Positions 8,966 to 17,518 of a stretch of 64,000 nucleotides of DNA are shown piece by piece. The notes below the pieces were generated by a model, which had not been told where the DNA came from, did no database searches, and worked only from the letters and a program-made list of their open reading frames with translations. Made by a program: the position numbers and the translations under genes. Position 1 is the first letter of the stretch. Every line of letters begins with the position of its first letter. Source of the stretch: Thiotrichales bacterium (GTDB taxonomy: Bacteria; Pseudomonadota; Gammaproteobacteria; Thiomicrospirales; Thiomicrospiraceae); contig JAFGUG010000045.1 in the NCBI GenBank assembly GCA_016938655.1, positions 124,001-188,000 of the forward strand. The letters run 5' to 3'.

Positions 8966-10318
8966 TTAAGATTCACGCAAGGCCAGTTCTTGAGCACGAA
9001 TAATCGGTTTCATAATGTATTCAAGCACCGTGTGTTTGCCAACGATAATGTCCACACTCGCTGTCATTCCCGGCAGTAAAAAAAGGGGCTTTGTTTCCGA
9101 TCCTAAAAAGTTTTTATCGGTTTTGATTCGAGCGACGTAATAACTGTTGCCTTCATCATCGGTGATGGTGTCGGCTGAGATTCGGGTGACAGTGCCTTCT
9201 AACCCACCATAAATTGCAAAATCATAAGCGGTAAATTTTAGTTTCGCTTTTAAACCAGGATAGATAAAGCCTATATCAGCCGGTAAGATTTTCGTTTCTA
9301 GTACTAATGAATCATCATCAGGAACAATCTCGACAATGTCGCTTCCCGGCTGAACCACGCCGCCGATGGTATTCACCAAAAGTTGTTTGATTGTGCCGTT
9401 AACTGGTGAGGCGACTTCGGTTCTTTTAACACGGTCCTCCAGGGCGGCACTGGATTGTTCAATTTGACTGATTTCAGCCAAAGTATCGTTGAGTTCTTCG
9501 TGTGCTTTGTTCATGAACTCTTCTTGCGCCTGTTTCTGTTTGTTTTCGGCTTCTGCGATGATAGAGCGGAGTTTGGGTATGTTATTTTGTGTAGTTTTTA
9601 ATTTCGTTAAGGCATCATTTTCTTCTCGCTGAATTTTGAGTAAATCCACTTCCGAGGCAATCCCCTGACGCACCAACGGTTTCATCATGTTAATTTCTTG
9701 AGTCAGTAATTGGTGTGAGCGGGTCAGCTGTGTTTGTTGTGAGTAGGCCTCTTTTAATTCAAGTTTGTGCTGTTGCACTTGCGCCTCTAAAATAGAGGTT
9801 TGAGTTTTGAGTTGTTTCTGGCGTGCCGTATATAGGTCACGTTCACGATCATAGAGTGCTGTAATTACCGGGGTATCATGTTCCATTTTTAAGTTCAGTG
9901 GCTTATTAAACGCTTCCGCGCTCAATCGTTGTGCCTTGGCTTTAAGCTGTGAAGCACGCATTTGACTCTCACCATACGAGCTAGCAAACTGAGTGTTATC
10001 CAGTTTTAGAAGAATATCGCCCTTTTTAACTTTGTCGCCCGACTGGAAATACAGCTCTTCAATAATGCCACCCTCTAAGTTTTGGATGACTTGAATTTGT
10101 GAGGGAGGGACAACCTTGCCTTCGCCGCGAACAATCTTATCGAGTTCTGCGTAGCTTGCCCAAGCGACCAGCCAGATGACGACCAGTAAAATACTCCAAA
10201 CAAGCAGTTGTGAACGCACCGTTGGTTTTTCTAAGCTTGCCTGACTTAGGCTCGACATGAAGATCGTATCTTCGTCGGGAACCGAGTTATTTTTGGGTGG
10301 TTGGTTTTTAGTACTCAT
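8966..10318 (-). CDS. lapC: Type I secretion membrane fusion protein, HlyD family (LapC-like)
   Basis: Periplasmic adaptor that joins the ABC transporter to the TolC-type duct. It has 450 residues, a short cytoplasmic tail, one membrane segment (about 38-57, LVWSILLVVIWLVAWASY), a biotinyl-lipoyl-like hairpin (VVPPSQIQVIQNLEGGIIEE in part), a long coiled coil (about 120-290) and a C-terminal beta-barrel region ending in GMTASVDIIVGKHTVLEYI, a classic HlyD/PrtE ending. Its start lies only 4 bp after the stop of the ABC transporter gene, so the two are one operon. The lap name rests on the neighbouring lapD and lapG. Confidence 0.92.
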   Translation of the reverse strand: MSTKNQPPKNNSVPDEDTIFMSSLSQASLEKPTVRSQLLVWSILLVVIWLVAWASYAELDKIVRGEGKVVPPSQIQVIQNLEGGIIEELYFQSGDKVKKGDILLKLDNTQFASSYGESQMRASQLKAKAQRLSAEAFNKPLNLKMEHDTPVITALYDRERDLYTARQKQLKTQTSILEAQVQQHKLELKEAYSQQTQLTRSHQLLTQEINMMKPLVRQGIASEVDLLKIQREENDALTKLKTTQNNIPKLRSIIAEAENKQKQAQEEFMNKAHEELNDTLAEISQIEQSSAALEDRVKRTEVASPVNGTIKQLLVNTIGGVVQPGSDIVEIVPDDDSLVLETKILPADIGFIYPGLKAKLKFTAYDFAIYGGLEGTVTRISADTITDDEGNSYYVARIKTDKNFLGSETKPLFLLPGMTASVDIIVGKHTVLEYIMKPIIRAQELALRES

Positions 10319-10322
10319 TCAA

Positions 10323-12512
10323 TTACTTCACTTTGTGGACTTTGCCGGTTTTAAGGGCTTCTAATACCGACTCTTTTTCGCCATCCGCAATCAATTTTCC
10401 TTGATCCATAACGATTAAACGATCGGTTAGTTGCAGTAATGTCATTTTGTGGGTCACCAATAAACTGGTGTTTTTTATGGTCCCTTTTTTCAAACGGTCA
10501 ATCATGATTTGTTCGGTTTTACCATCCATCGCATTGGTGGGTTCATCAAATAAATAGATCGGGGTTTCCAGTAACAGTGCGCGCGCGACTCCGATACTTT
10601 GACGTTGCCCTCCAGAAAGAGATTTACCCCCTTCCGATATTTTAAGACTGTAACCAGAAGGGTGCCGTTTTATAAAGTCATCAACACCTGCCAATTGAGC
10701 GGCTTTAAGAATTTTTTCATCTTCGATATACGGTGCTCGGTAAGCGATATTTTCGCGAACGTCGCCGCTAAACAGATTCACTTCTTGTGGCACATAACTG
10801 ATATTTCGACGCAATTCCGCTGGATCAAGCTGAGTGATGTCAATGCCATCAATTAAAATGGTGCCTTCGGTGGGTTTATAAAAGCCTAATATTAGCTTTT
10901 CAATGGTCGATTTGCCCGAACCAATTCGACCAATAATACCCACTTTTTCACCGGGTTTTATTTTGAAACTGACGTTATTTAAAGAGGGTTTAGTTTCACC
11001 TGGGTAGATAAAGGTAACATTGTTAAACTCTATGGCACCTTCGATATTTGGGTGCTGGATAAAACGTTTGTCGTCTGGGCGTTCAACCTCTTGTTTCATG
11101 AGTTCATTCAGCGAGTCTAATGCGGTTTTAGTTTGCTCGTAAGAGGAGGTAAGGTTGGCTATTTGTCCCATGGGCGAAATGGCTCTAGAGCTAATCATCA
11201 CGGTTGCGATGAGTCCGCCCATAGTTAAGTCGCCGGCTTGAATCATGTATACGCCAGTTAAAACAATCACCACGGTGCCCATTTGCTGCATAAAACCAGT
11301 CATTCGACCAATGGAACTTTGCAGCATTTTGGAGCGAATACTCGCCTTAGCAATGTCTCCAACCGCTTGCTCCCACTTCCATTGAGAGTGGGCTTCAACA
11401 CCTAAGGCTTTAATGGTGTCAATGGTCGTTAAGGTTTCAATCAGTACGGAATTTTTTTGGCTAGACGCTTCATAGGTTGCTTCAATACTGCGTTTAATCG
11501 GGCCTTTTAAGATGAGGCTGTAAATCAGGATGATTAGAATAATGATAATTGGCACGAGGACAATGTTGCCTGCGATGTAAAAGATAACCAACAAGAAAAT
11601 GATAACAAATGGCAGGTCGACAATGGAGGCGATGGTTCCGGACGTAAAAAAGTTACGAATGCTGTCGAACTCACGTAAATTATTGGCAAAGGCGCCAATG
11701 GATCCACTGCGATTTGCCATGGTAAGGCCAAGCGTTTGTTCAAACAGTTTGGCCGACATTAAAACATCGCTTTTTTTGCCGGCGACTTCTAAAAAGTAGG
11801 AGCGTAAAAACTTGAGTAGGATGTCAAACAGGTAAATCACCGTGACCCCGATGGCGAGTACCCACAGAGATTCGATTGCGTTGTTTGGAACAATGCGGTC
11901 ATAAACGTTCATGACAAACAGTGGGCTAGCAAGTATAAATAGATTAATAACGACTGAAGCGATTAAAACATCTCGGTACACCGAACGAGAAGTCCACAGT
12001 GTTCCCCAAAACCAATGTCCCTCTTTAAAGCCAACAAGGTTCTCTTTTTGCCCTTCTAAAAAGCGTTTTTGCGTTAAGTAAATCGCATAACCAAGGTATT
12101 CCGCCTCTAGCTCGTCAAGTGCCACTCGGTTTTTACCCTCTTTGGTGTCCGGAAAAATCACCGTGGCCTGCTGGTTTTCAAAGTCAATGTGTTCAAGTAA
12201 GCAGGCCTGGTTATTTTTTAACACCAAAATACAGGGCAGAATAAGATTGGGAATTTCAGAAAGTGGTTTGTTTTTGAAGTTTGAGATTAACCCAGCTCGG
12301 CTCGCCGCACGTTTAAAAATTTCTGGCGTTACCTGTCCTTCTTTAATCGGCAGGCCTGCAATGAGGGCATCTTTTGATGTTGGGTTACGATTCAGCTTAC
12401 TGTATATGACTAGGCAGTCTAAAAGTGGGCTGTGAAGTTCAGAAGGCCCCACTTTTACATTGGACAGGGTTGGGTTGTCATCAGACGAATTCACAGTTGA
12501 ACGCTCGGTCAT
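10323..12512 (-). CDS. lapB: Type I secretion ABC transporter with C39-like domain (LapB-like)
   Basis: A 729-residue fused permease-ATPase. The N-terminal domain (about 25-150) is C39-peptidase-like; Cys33 is present in LLDCLVIYSKL but the catalytic His region reads ACLLEHIDFENQ. It is therefore best read as the inactive C39-like domain typical of LapB transporters of giant RTX adhesins. The permease domain (about 175-470) has six membrane helices. The ATPase has Walker A GRIGSGKST (528-536), signature LSGGQ (632-636), Walker B YLFDE (to 657) and the switch His near 688. Two CAGGCCTG words lie in this gene (near 12203 and 12351). Confidence 0.93.
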   Translation of the reverse strand: MTERSTVNSSDDNPTLSNVKVGPSELHSPLLDCLVIYSKLNRNPTSKDALIAGLPIKEGQVTPEIFKRAASRAGLISNFKNKPLSEIPNLILPCILVLKNNQACLLEHIDFENQQATVIFPDTKEGKNRVALDELEAEYLGYAIYLTQKRFLEGQKENLVGFKEGHWFWGTLWTSRSVYRDVLIASVVINLFILASPLFVMNVYDRIVPNNAIESLWVLAIGVTVIYLFDILLKFLRSYFLEVAGKKSDVLMSAKLFEQTLGLTMANRSGSIGAFANNLREFDSIRNFFTSGTIASIVDLPFVIIFLLVIFYIAGNIVLVPIIIILIILIYSLILKGPIKRSIEATYEASSQKNSVLIETLTTIDTIKALGVEAHSQWKWEQAVGDIAKASIRSKMLQSSIGRMTGFMQQMGTVVIVLTGVYMIQAGDLTMGGLIATVMISSRAISPMGQIANLTSSYEQTKTALDSLNELMKQEVERPDDKRFIQHPNIEGAIEFNNVTFIYPGETKPSLNNVSFKIKPGEKVGIIGRIGSGKSTIEKLILGFYKPTEGTILIDGIDITQLDPAELRRNISYVPQEVNLFSGDVRENIAYRAPYIEDEKILKAAQLAGVDDFIKRHPSGYSLKISEGGKSLSGGQRQSIGVARALLLETPIYLFDEPTNAMDGKTEQIMIDRLKKGTIKNTSLLVTHKMTLLQLTDRLIVMDQGKLIADGEKESVLEALKTGKVHKVK

Positions 12513-12623
12513 CGAGTTTTCCTATACAGTTAACAGCGGTTTTATTTAAGGACTTTAGCGAACCCCATTGTAAATTGCAATCAACAAGATACTATTTTTA
12601 AGTTCTATTACTATTTGCTTATT

Positions 12624-14567
12624 TTAATCGCGGTCGAGAGGCGATGGCGCGCCGTAGTAATAGCCTTGAAACAGTTGCACACCAAGGTCGGCAAAGGCTT
12701 GTTGTTGTCTTTCATTTTCTACCGCCATGGCCATGACTTCAATATCTAGGCTTGACGTCATTTCACATAGACTTTTTACATAACTGCGAATTTGCGGGTC
12801 GTTTTCGATGCCTTTGCTGAAGGCCGCATCCAATTTAACGTAGTCGGGATTGAGTTCTTGTAAAAAACGCATATTTCTAAAGCGGCTACCAAAGTGATCA
12901 ATTCCTATTTTTACACCTAAGGCTTTAAGTTCGTGCATTAATTTCCACGTGTTGTCTGGCTTACTGGGGATCAATTGTTCTGTTAGTTCAAACGCGAGTT
13001 GTTTTTGATAAGGGGTGTTGGTGAGCACCTCTTTTAACCATGTTTGTAAGGTCATATTCGATAAGATTGATTCAGTTAGGTTAATCGCCAGCGGGTAGGC
13101 TTTAGGTGTGTGTGTGAGGTAGTTAAAGGCCAGTTTAACAACCAATTGGTCGATATCGGTGGTTTTACCAATTTTCTCAACGGCTGGCATAAAGTAGCCA
13201 GCAGAGTGAATAATACCTTGCTCATCTTTTAAGCGTACCAACACTTCTTGGTCATGAATCTGACCATCCAACGTATACGAACTCTGTTCAAAAAGCATGA
13301 AACGATTGGTTGCAAGTGCGTCTTCAATGAGGTTGAACCAAACTGTTTTTTGTTGGCTAGATTGCTGATGAGATTGGTGGTAAAAAACTTTGTTTGCCCC
13401 CAGTTCATTGGCCTGAGTTATGCCAAAATCGAGTGCGGATAACAGTGCACCGCGGCCATCACCAGGTAGGTATTCGCTGAACGCAATCGCAACCGATGTT
13501 GGGGCTTTTTCGGCCTTGTGTGTTGCTAACAAGTCAGGTGTGGCTGCGGCAATAAGTTTTAAGTTAGATTCAAAATTTTTGTGTGAAATGCCCGGGATAA
13601 TCATCACCAGTTCCGTTCCGTTAAGGCGTGCGAATAAGCAACTAGGGCTGCTTAAGGTTTTTTTCATTAAGTCCGCAATGTCTTTCATTAAGTGGTCACC
13701 AATCAAGTAGCCATACTGGTCATTAAGCTCTTTGAGACCTTGGATACGAATAAGAGCAATCATTCCTGGGGAGGTGTCTTGGTTAATATCGAGTAAGCTG
13801 TCAACCGACATTTCAAAATGTCGTCGATTACTCAGTTCGGTTACGCTGTCTTGAAAGGCCATTTTTTGAAGTCTTTCTGCCGCCTTCGCTTCGCGTTCAA
13901 AGACGGCCTTTAGTTTGTTGACCATGACATTCATGGCACTAACCACTTGACGGAATTCGGTGGTGTTTGGGAGTTTTTGTTGAACGATATAGCGTTTATG
14001 TACAATCGCTTCAGCTTGCTTTTCGAGTTTGTGAAGGGGGTTTAGCATCAGGCGCAAGGCCGCGGCCACTAGGATAATCGAGAGCAGTGCGGCGAGTGCA
14101 AACCAAATTGAAACTTGAATCAACTCTTGCCACAGCTTTACGTAGGCGTAACCTGGATGACTGATAACGCTTAGCGTCCCTAATGGTATCCAGCCAGCTT
14201 GAACCACCGCTTCTGCGGTTGGCGCCTGAAGGTCAATCATTGCAATAAACCACGTAGGAACCTCTTCCATGGTGGTGGCATTATCACGTTGATAGAGGGT
14301 TTTATTTTCCATGTCGACGAGTTTTATTTGTGTGTAGTAACCACGGTCGAAAACGGCATTAATCATGGTTTCCATGGTTGCAATGTCTCCGGGGTCAGCG
14401 TTGCTGCTCAACGATAGGCCGAGAGACGTTGCGGTGTCTTGCGCATGCGAACTAAGTTGGTCTTGCAAGAAGTTTTTGGTATTGGCAATGTTTAACGCAA
14501 AGGTGCCTGCTAATACGATGAGTAGCATGGTTGCGATAAAAATCATCATCTGTTTTTTTAAACTCAT
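12624..14567 (-). CDS. lapD: LapD-type c-di-GMP receptor with degenerate GGDEF and EAL
   Basis: Inner-membrane receptor that, when it binds c-di-GMP, sequesters the LapG protease and keeps the adhesin on the surface. It has 647 residues: TM1 (7-29), a periplasmic LapD/MoxY-type domain (30-150, with Trp126 in AGWIPLGTLSV), TM2 (about 152-172), HAMP (about 172-225), GGDEF (235-395) and EAL (410-645). The GGDEF signature reads NGTEL at 316-320 and the EAL signature reads EVL at 441-443. The second metal motif of the EAL domain reads DHFGS instead of DDFGT, so neither enzymatic activity is expected. Degeneracy in both domains together with the adjacent lapG makes the assignment strong. Confidence 0.95.
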   Translation of the reverse strand: MSLKKQMMIFIATMLLIVLAGTFALNIANTKNFLQDQLSSHAQDTATSLGLSLSSNADPGDIATMETMINAVFDRGYYTQIKLVDMENKTLYQRDNATTMEEVPTWFIAMIDLQAPTAEAVVQAGWIPLGTLSVISHPGYAYVKLWQELIQVSIWFALAALLSIILVAAALRLMLNPLHKLEKQAEAIVHKRYIVQQKLPNTTEFRQVVSAMNVMVNKLKAVFEREAKAAERLQKMAFQDSVTELSNRRHFEMSVDSLLDINQDTSPGMIALIRIQGLKELNDQYGYLIGDHLMKDIADLMKKTLSSPSCLFARLNGTELVMIIPGISHKNFESNLKLIAAATPDLLATHKAEKAPTSVAIAFSEYLPGDGRGALLSALDFGITQANELGANKVFYHQSHQQSSQQKTVWFNLIEDALATNRFMLFEQSSYTLDGQIHDQEVLVRLKDEQGIIHSAGYFMPAVEKIGKTTDIDQLVVKLAFNYLTHTPKAYPLAINLTESILSNMTLQTWLKEVLTNTPYQKQLAFELTEQLIPSKPDNTWKLMHELKALGVKIGIDHFGSRFRNMRFLQELNPDYVKLDAAFSKGIENDPQIRSYVKSLCEMTSSLDIEVMAMAVENERQQQAFADLGVQLFQGYYYGAPSPLDRD

Positions 14568-14613
14568 AGCAAACCCCTTTTATGAGTATTTTGAGATGTT
14601 AGCGTATTCAACA

Positions 14614-15279
14614 TTAATTCATATCCATTTTTTTAAGTAACGAATTCCATTTTTTTAGTCGGGTTGAGCCGCCCGCAACGGCTTTGCCTTTGCCACGCTC
14701 TTTTGCCAACCAAAGGCCATCACCATTAAAACTGTATATTGGAACCAGGTCTTGGCGTTTACTGGCCGGTAAGATGCGTTTGTTGATGTTGTCGAGAACC
14801 AGTGGAATGGTGTTAGGTTTTTCAAAGTAGGTTAATACCATATGCGCTTGATTTAAACGAATGGCTTTTACATAAGTTAGGTAGAGCTTGCTTTCAGGCA
14901 CGCCCAGTGCCTTTAGGGTGAAGTATTTTGCAATGGTGTAGTCTTCACAGTCGCCTGCGTCTGTGCCCAGCATTTCGATCGGTGTTGCCCAGTAATCGCT
15001 GGTGCCCCAGTGTTGTTGGTCTGATACCCACAGCACTTGATTGAAAAAGTCATTCACCTTTTCAAGTTTAATCCGTTCAGATTTGTTGAGATTGTTATCG
15101 ACTAATGCTTGCCAGGCTTCAAAGCGTTTTACGGCAAGAGGGCCATATTTTTTAGAGGCTTGCAGAAGTTGTTCGGGAGAAATGACGGTGGTTTGGTTTT
15201 GTGAGTCGGCAACGACATACCCAAGCATGGAGAGGAACGTGCATAAAACAATGACTATTTGCCAATTAGTTAATCTCAT
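14614..15279 (-). CDS. lapG: LapG-type periplasmic cysteine protease
   Basis: Transglutaminase-like (BTLCP, DUF920) protease that cleaves the N-terminal region of LapA-type adhesins and so releases them from the cell. The 221-residue protein begins with a signal peptide (to about residue 24). The catalytic triad is visible: Cys111 in DAGDCEDYTIAKY, His146 in QAHMVLTYF and Asp163 in LVLDNINKRILP. The lapD gene starts 46 bp downstream in the same direction, the normal partner arrangement. Its adhesin substrate, expected to carry an AA-type cleavage site, is not in this window. Confidence 0.95.
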   Translation of the reverse strand: MRLTNWQIVIVLCTFLSMLGYVVADSQNQTTVISPEQLLQASKKYGPLAVKRFEAWQALVDNNLNKSERIKLEKVNDFFNQVLWVSDQQHWGTSDYWATPIEMLGTDAGDCEDYTIAKYFTLKALGVPESKLYLTYVKAIRLNQAHMVLTYFEKPNTIPLVLDNINKRILPASKRQDLVPIYSFNGDGLWLAKERGKGKAVAGGSTRLKKWNSLLKKMDMN

Positions 15280-15304
15280 GTTTCAGGTCATCAATTTAAA
15301 ATTA

Positions 15305-15316
15305 AGCAGGCCTGCT
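15305..15316. repeat. AGCAGGCCTGCT palindrome copy
   Basis: Perfect 12-mer between the OmpA-like gene and lapG, followed by GTTTTTC. It could act as a weak terminator or attenuator for plus-strand reading only; on the lap mRNA (minus strand) it is followed by TTAAT. Confidence 0.9.
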
Positions 15317-15347
15317 GTTTTTCAACAAGCCTGTTTAAAAACCGTTT

Positions 15348-16166
15348 TTAAGGGTTGTAGCTGGTTTGAGCCGAATCGGGTAGAGCGTCTTTTGGAATGA
15401 CCTTAACTTCCACACGACGGTTTAGTTGGCGGCCTTCAGGGGTTTCATTTTCAGCCACTGGCTGACTTTCACCTTGACCAACAATCCAGACGGTATCCTC
15501 TGAGAAATTAAGCGTTGAAGTCATAAAGTTTTTAACGGTATTTGCTCGTTGCCATGAAAGCGCCATGTTGTAAGCATCACTCCCCATGCTGTCGGTATGG
15601 CCGACGACTAGAATAACTTCCATCGCTTTAAGCGCCGGTAAGATTGATAAACTTGATTTTAATTTTTCTAGGTCGGCATCACTGAGCGTGGCCGAATCAA
15701 AATCAAAGAGCGCATTGTCGAGTGTAATGATTGGGCAACCATCTTTATCAACTTTGAAAATAGTCGGTGTGCCTAAGCACTTGTCTAATCGATCAACGAC
15801 GCCATCCTTATCTTCGTCTAACTCACAACCAAACTCGTTTACTTTTGCGCCTTTTGGCGTGTCGGGACACTGATCAACTCGGTCAAAAACACCATCACCA
15901 TCGGTATCCAACTCGCAGCCAAGTGCGTTGACTGCCATACCAAACTTGGTGTTTGGACAGTGATCAAGTTCGTCTTTAACACCGTCTTGGTCTAAGTCGA
16001 TGTATTCGTTGGTGATTGCATCGGGTTTATCTACAAACAGGGTTTGGATGGCATAAGGCTTTTCTTGCTCTTCTGCCATTACCATGGGGGACGTCAAAAC
16101 AGAACCAAATCCCAGTGATAGGGTTAAGATTGCTAGTGCTGGTTTTGATAATGTAGATGTTTTCAT
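15348..16166 (-). CDS. OmpA-family protein with thrombospondin type 3 repeats
   Basis: Predicted outer-membrane or periplasmic peptidoglycan-binding protein of 272 residues. The start is set at the ATG at 16166, with AGGA upstream; it gives a clean signal peptide ending near VMAEEQEKPYA. Three acidic calcium-binding type 3 repeats follow (DLDQDGVKDELDHCP, DTDGDGVFDRVDQCP, DEDKDGVVDRLDKC). The C-terminal OmpA domain (about 165-265) has the motif VVGHTDSMGSDAYNMALSWQ. OmpA-like genes often sit at lap/bpf loci, and this one is the first gene of the minus-strand run into lapG-lapD. Its job there is unproven. Confidence 0.9.
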   Translation of the reverse strand: MKTSTLSKPALAILTLSLGFGSVLTSPMVMAEEQEKPYAIQTLFVDKPDAITNEYIDLDQDGVKDELDHCPNTKFGMAVNALGCELDTDGDGVFDRVDQCPDTPKGAKVNEFGCELDEDKDGVVDRLDKCLGTPTIFKVDKDGCPIITLDNALFDFDSATLSDADLEKLKSSLSILPALKAMEVILVVGHTDSMGSDAYNMALSWQRANTVKNFMTSTLNFSEDTVWIVGQGESQPVAENETPEGRQLNRRVEVKVIPKDALPDSAQTSYNP

Positions 16167-16322
16167 GTTTTGAATCCTGTTTGGGTAACTCAATATATGG
16201 GGCTTTTTGGATTAATAATAATTTTGAAAGTAAATAATCGCAAACAATACTATAAATATCCCTTTCCATCAAAATTTATATTAATTTCTGAGTAAGTTTA
16301 ACACCTGTATTTGCAGCTTGTT

Positions 16323-17504
16323 CTATAAACTGTTTTTTATAGCATTCAATAATTGTTGATCACTTAATACAACGGGGTTGCCAAGCATGCTTCCACTGCG
16401 GCAGTTTTCAATCACAGGAGCGACATTTTCAGTTGATAAACCAAAAGCGGACAAACCTTGCGGCGTATAGGTATCGGCATAGTGCTTTAAGGTTGTGAGC
16501 AGGCCTGTTAATAATTGTTCTGCGGGCATCTCTGGATTGAAGAGTTGGCTAACTTCTTGGTACTTTGTAAGCACAATCGAATCGGAACGGTTTGCTAATA
16601 AGGTTTGAATGTTTGCGTCGGTAATCGGTTCGAGTAGTTTTGCGCAAACAATACCGTGCGGTGCTTCAAAAAAGGCCCCAATTGGCCCAGCTAATCCGTG
16701 GACTGCGCCTAAACCGGCATTGGCTAAGGTGGTGCCAGAAAGAGATGCCGCTAACATTAAGTTGCTGTAACCGTTTTTTTGGCGGGTGGGGTCTTCACTG
16801 TCGATGTCTTCAAACGCGCCCTTGAAAAGGGTCATGCCTTGCCAAGCTAAGGCATCGGTAATGGGGTTGGGTTTGAGGGTGGTGTACGATTCCAATAGTT
16901 GGGTAAACGCATCCATGCCTGTGCTGTACAAAACATCTTTTGGGCAAGTTTTGAGCAGTTCAGGGTCTAACCACGCTTCGGTTGCCAGCAGTTTATTATC
17001 ACGAAACGATTTTTTGAATTCTCCAATGCGCGATAGCACGGCATTTTTAGTGGTTTCACTGCCGGTTCCTGCTGTGGTGGGCACGGCAATAAACGGGCAG
17101 GTTTTTACATTAAACGGTTTGCCTTCGCCCACACCCTCTAAATATTTCATTACCGAGGTTTGGCTGGGAATTAAGCCTGCTATCGCTTTGGCGGCATCCA
17201 GTACGCTACCGCCGCCCAAGCCCACGACCACTTGCGTATCGGTTTTACATTGCGAAACAATGTAGTCAACCAACTCGGGGGAGGGTTCGCCTGAGACTGT
17301 AAAGTGGTCTACGTGACGATTGCTTTCTAACAAAGCATCACGCAAAATTTGACCAAACTGAGCAGGCCTGCTTAAAAAGCGGCCGGTAATTAAGACGACG
17401 CGACCAGAATATTGAGCTTGCAGGTGGTTGATTAGTTGTTCACGTATTCCCCAGCCAAAGTGAATGTGTGGCATGGGCGCAAATTGAAAGTGGGCAATAG
17501 ACAT
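16323..17504 (-). CDS. Iron-containing alcohol dehydrogenase
   Basis: NAD(P)-dependent oxidoreductase of the group III, metal-containing ADH family, 393 residues. The nucleotide site motif GGGS is at 97-100, followed by VLDAAKAIAG and VPTTAGTGSE. Metal ligands seen are Asp198 (GMDAFTQ), His269 (AVHGLAGP) and His283 (APHGIV). The position that is His in FucO-type enzymes reads Gln202, as in a common subgroup of the family, so the bound metal and substrate cannot be assumed. It ends a minus-strand pair with rep (about 15 bp between them). Two palindrome words lie in it (16498-16509 and 17361-17372), the second a perfect AGCAGGCCTGCT. Confidence 0.88.
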   Translation of the reverse strand: MSIAHFQFAPMPHIHFGWGIREQLINHLQAQYSGRVVLITGRFLSRPAQFGQILRDALLESNRHVDHFTVSGEPSPELVDYIVSQCKTDTQVVVGLGGGSVLDAAKAIAGLIPSQTSVMKYLEGVGEGKPFNVKTCPFIAVPTTAGTGSETTKNAVLSRIGEFKKSFRDNKLLATEAWLDPELLKTCPKDVLYSTGMDAFTQLLESYTTLKPNPITDALAWQGMTLFKGAFEDIDSEDPTRQKNGYSNLMLAASLSGTTLANAGLGAVHGLAGPIGAFFEAPHGIVCAKLLEPITDANIQTLLANRSDSIVLTKYQEVSQLFNPEMPAEQLLTGLLTTLKHYADTYTPQGLSAFGLSTENVAPVIENCRSGSMLGNPVVLSDQQLLNAIKNSL

Positions 17505-17518
17505 AGTCGGTTCCAGGT

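Noticed and set aside
13420-13710. 96-codon frame opposite lapD
   Set aside because: Fully antisense to a gene with clear domains; typical shadow.
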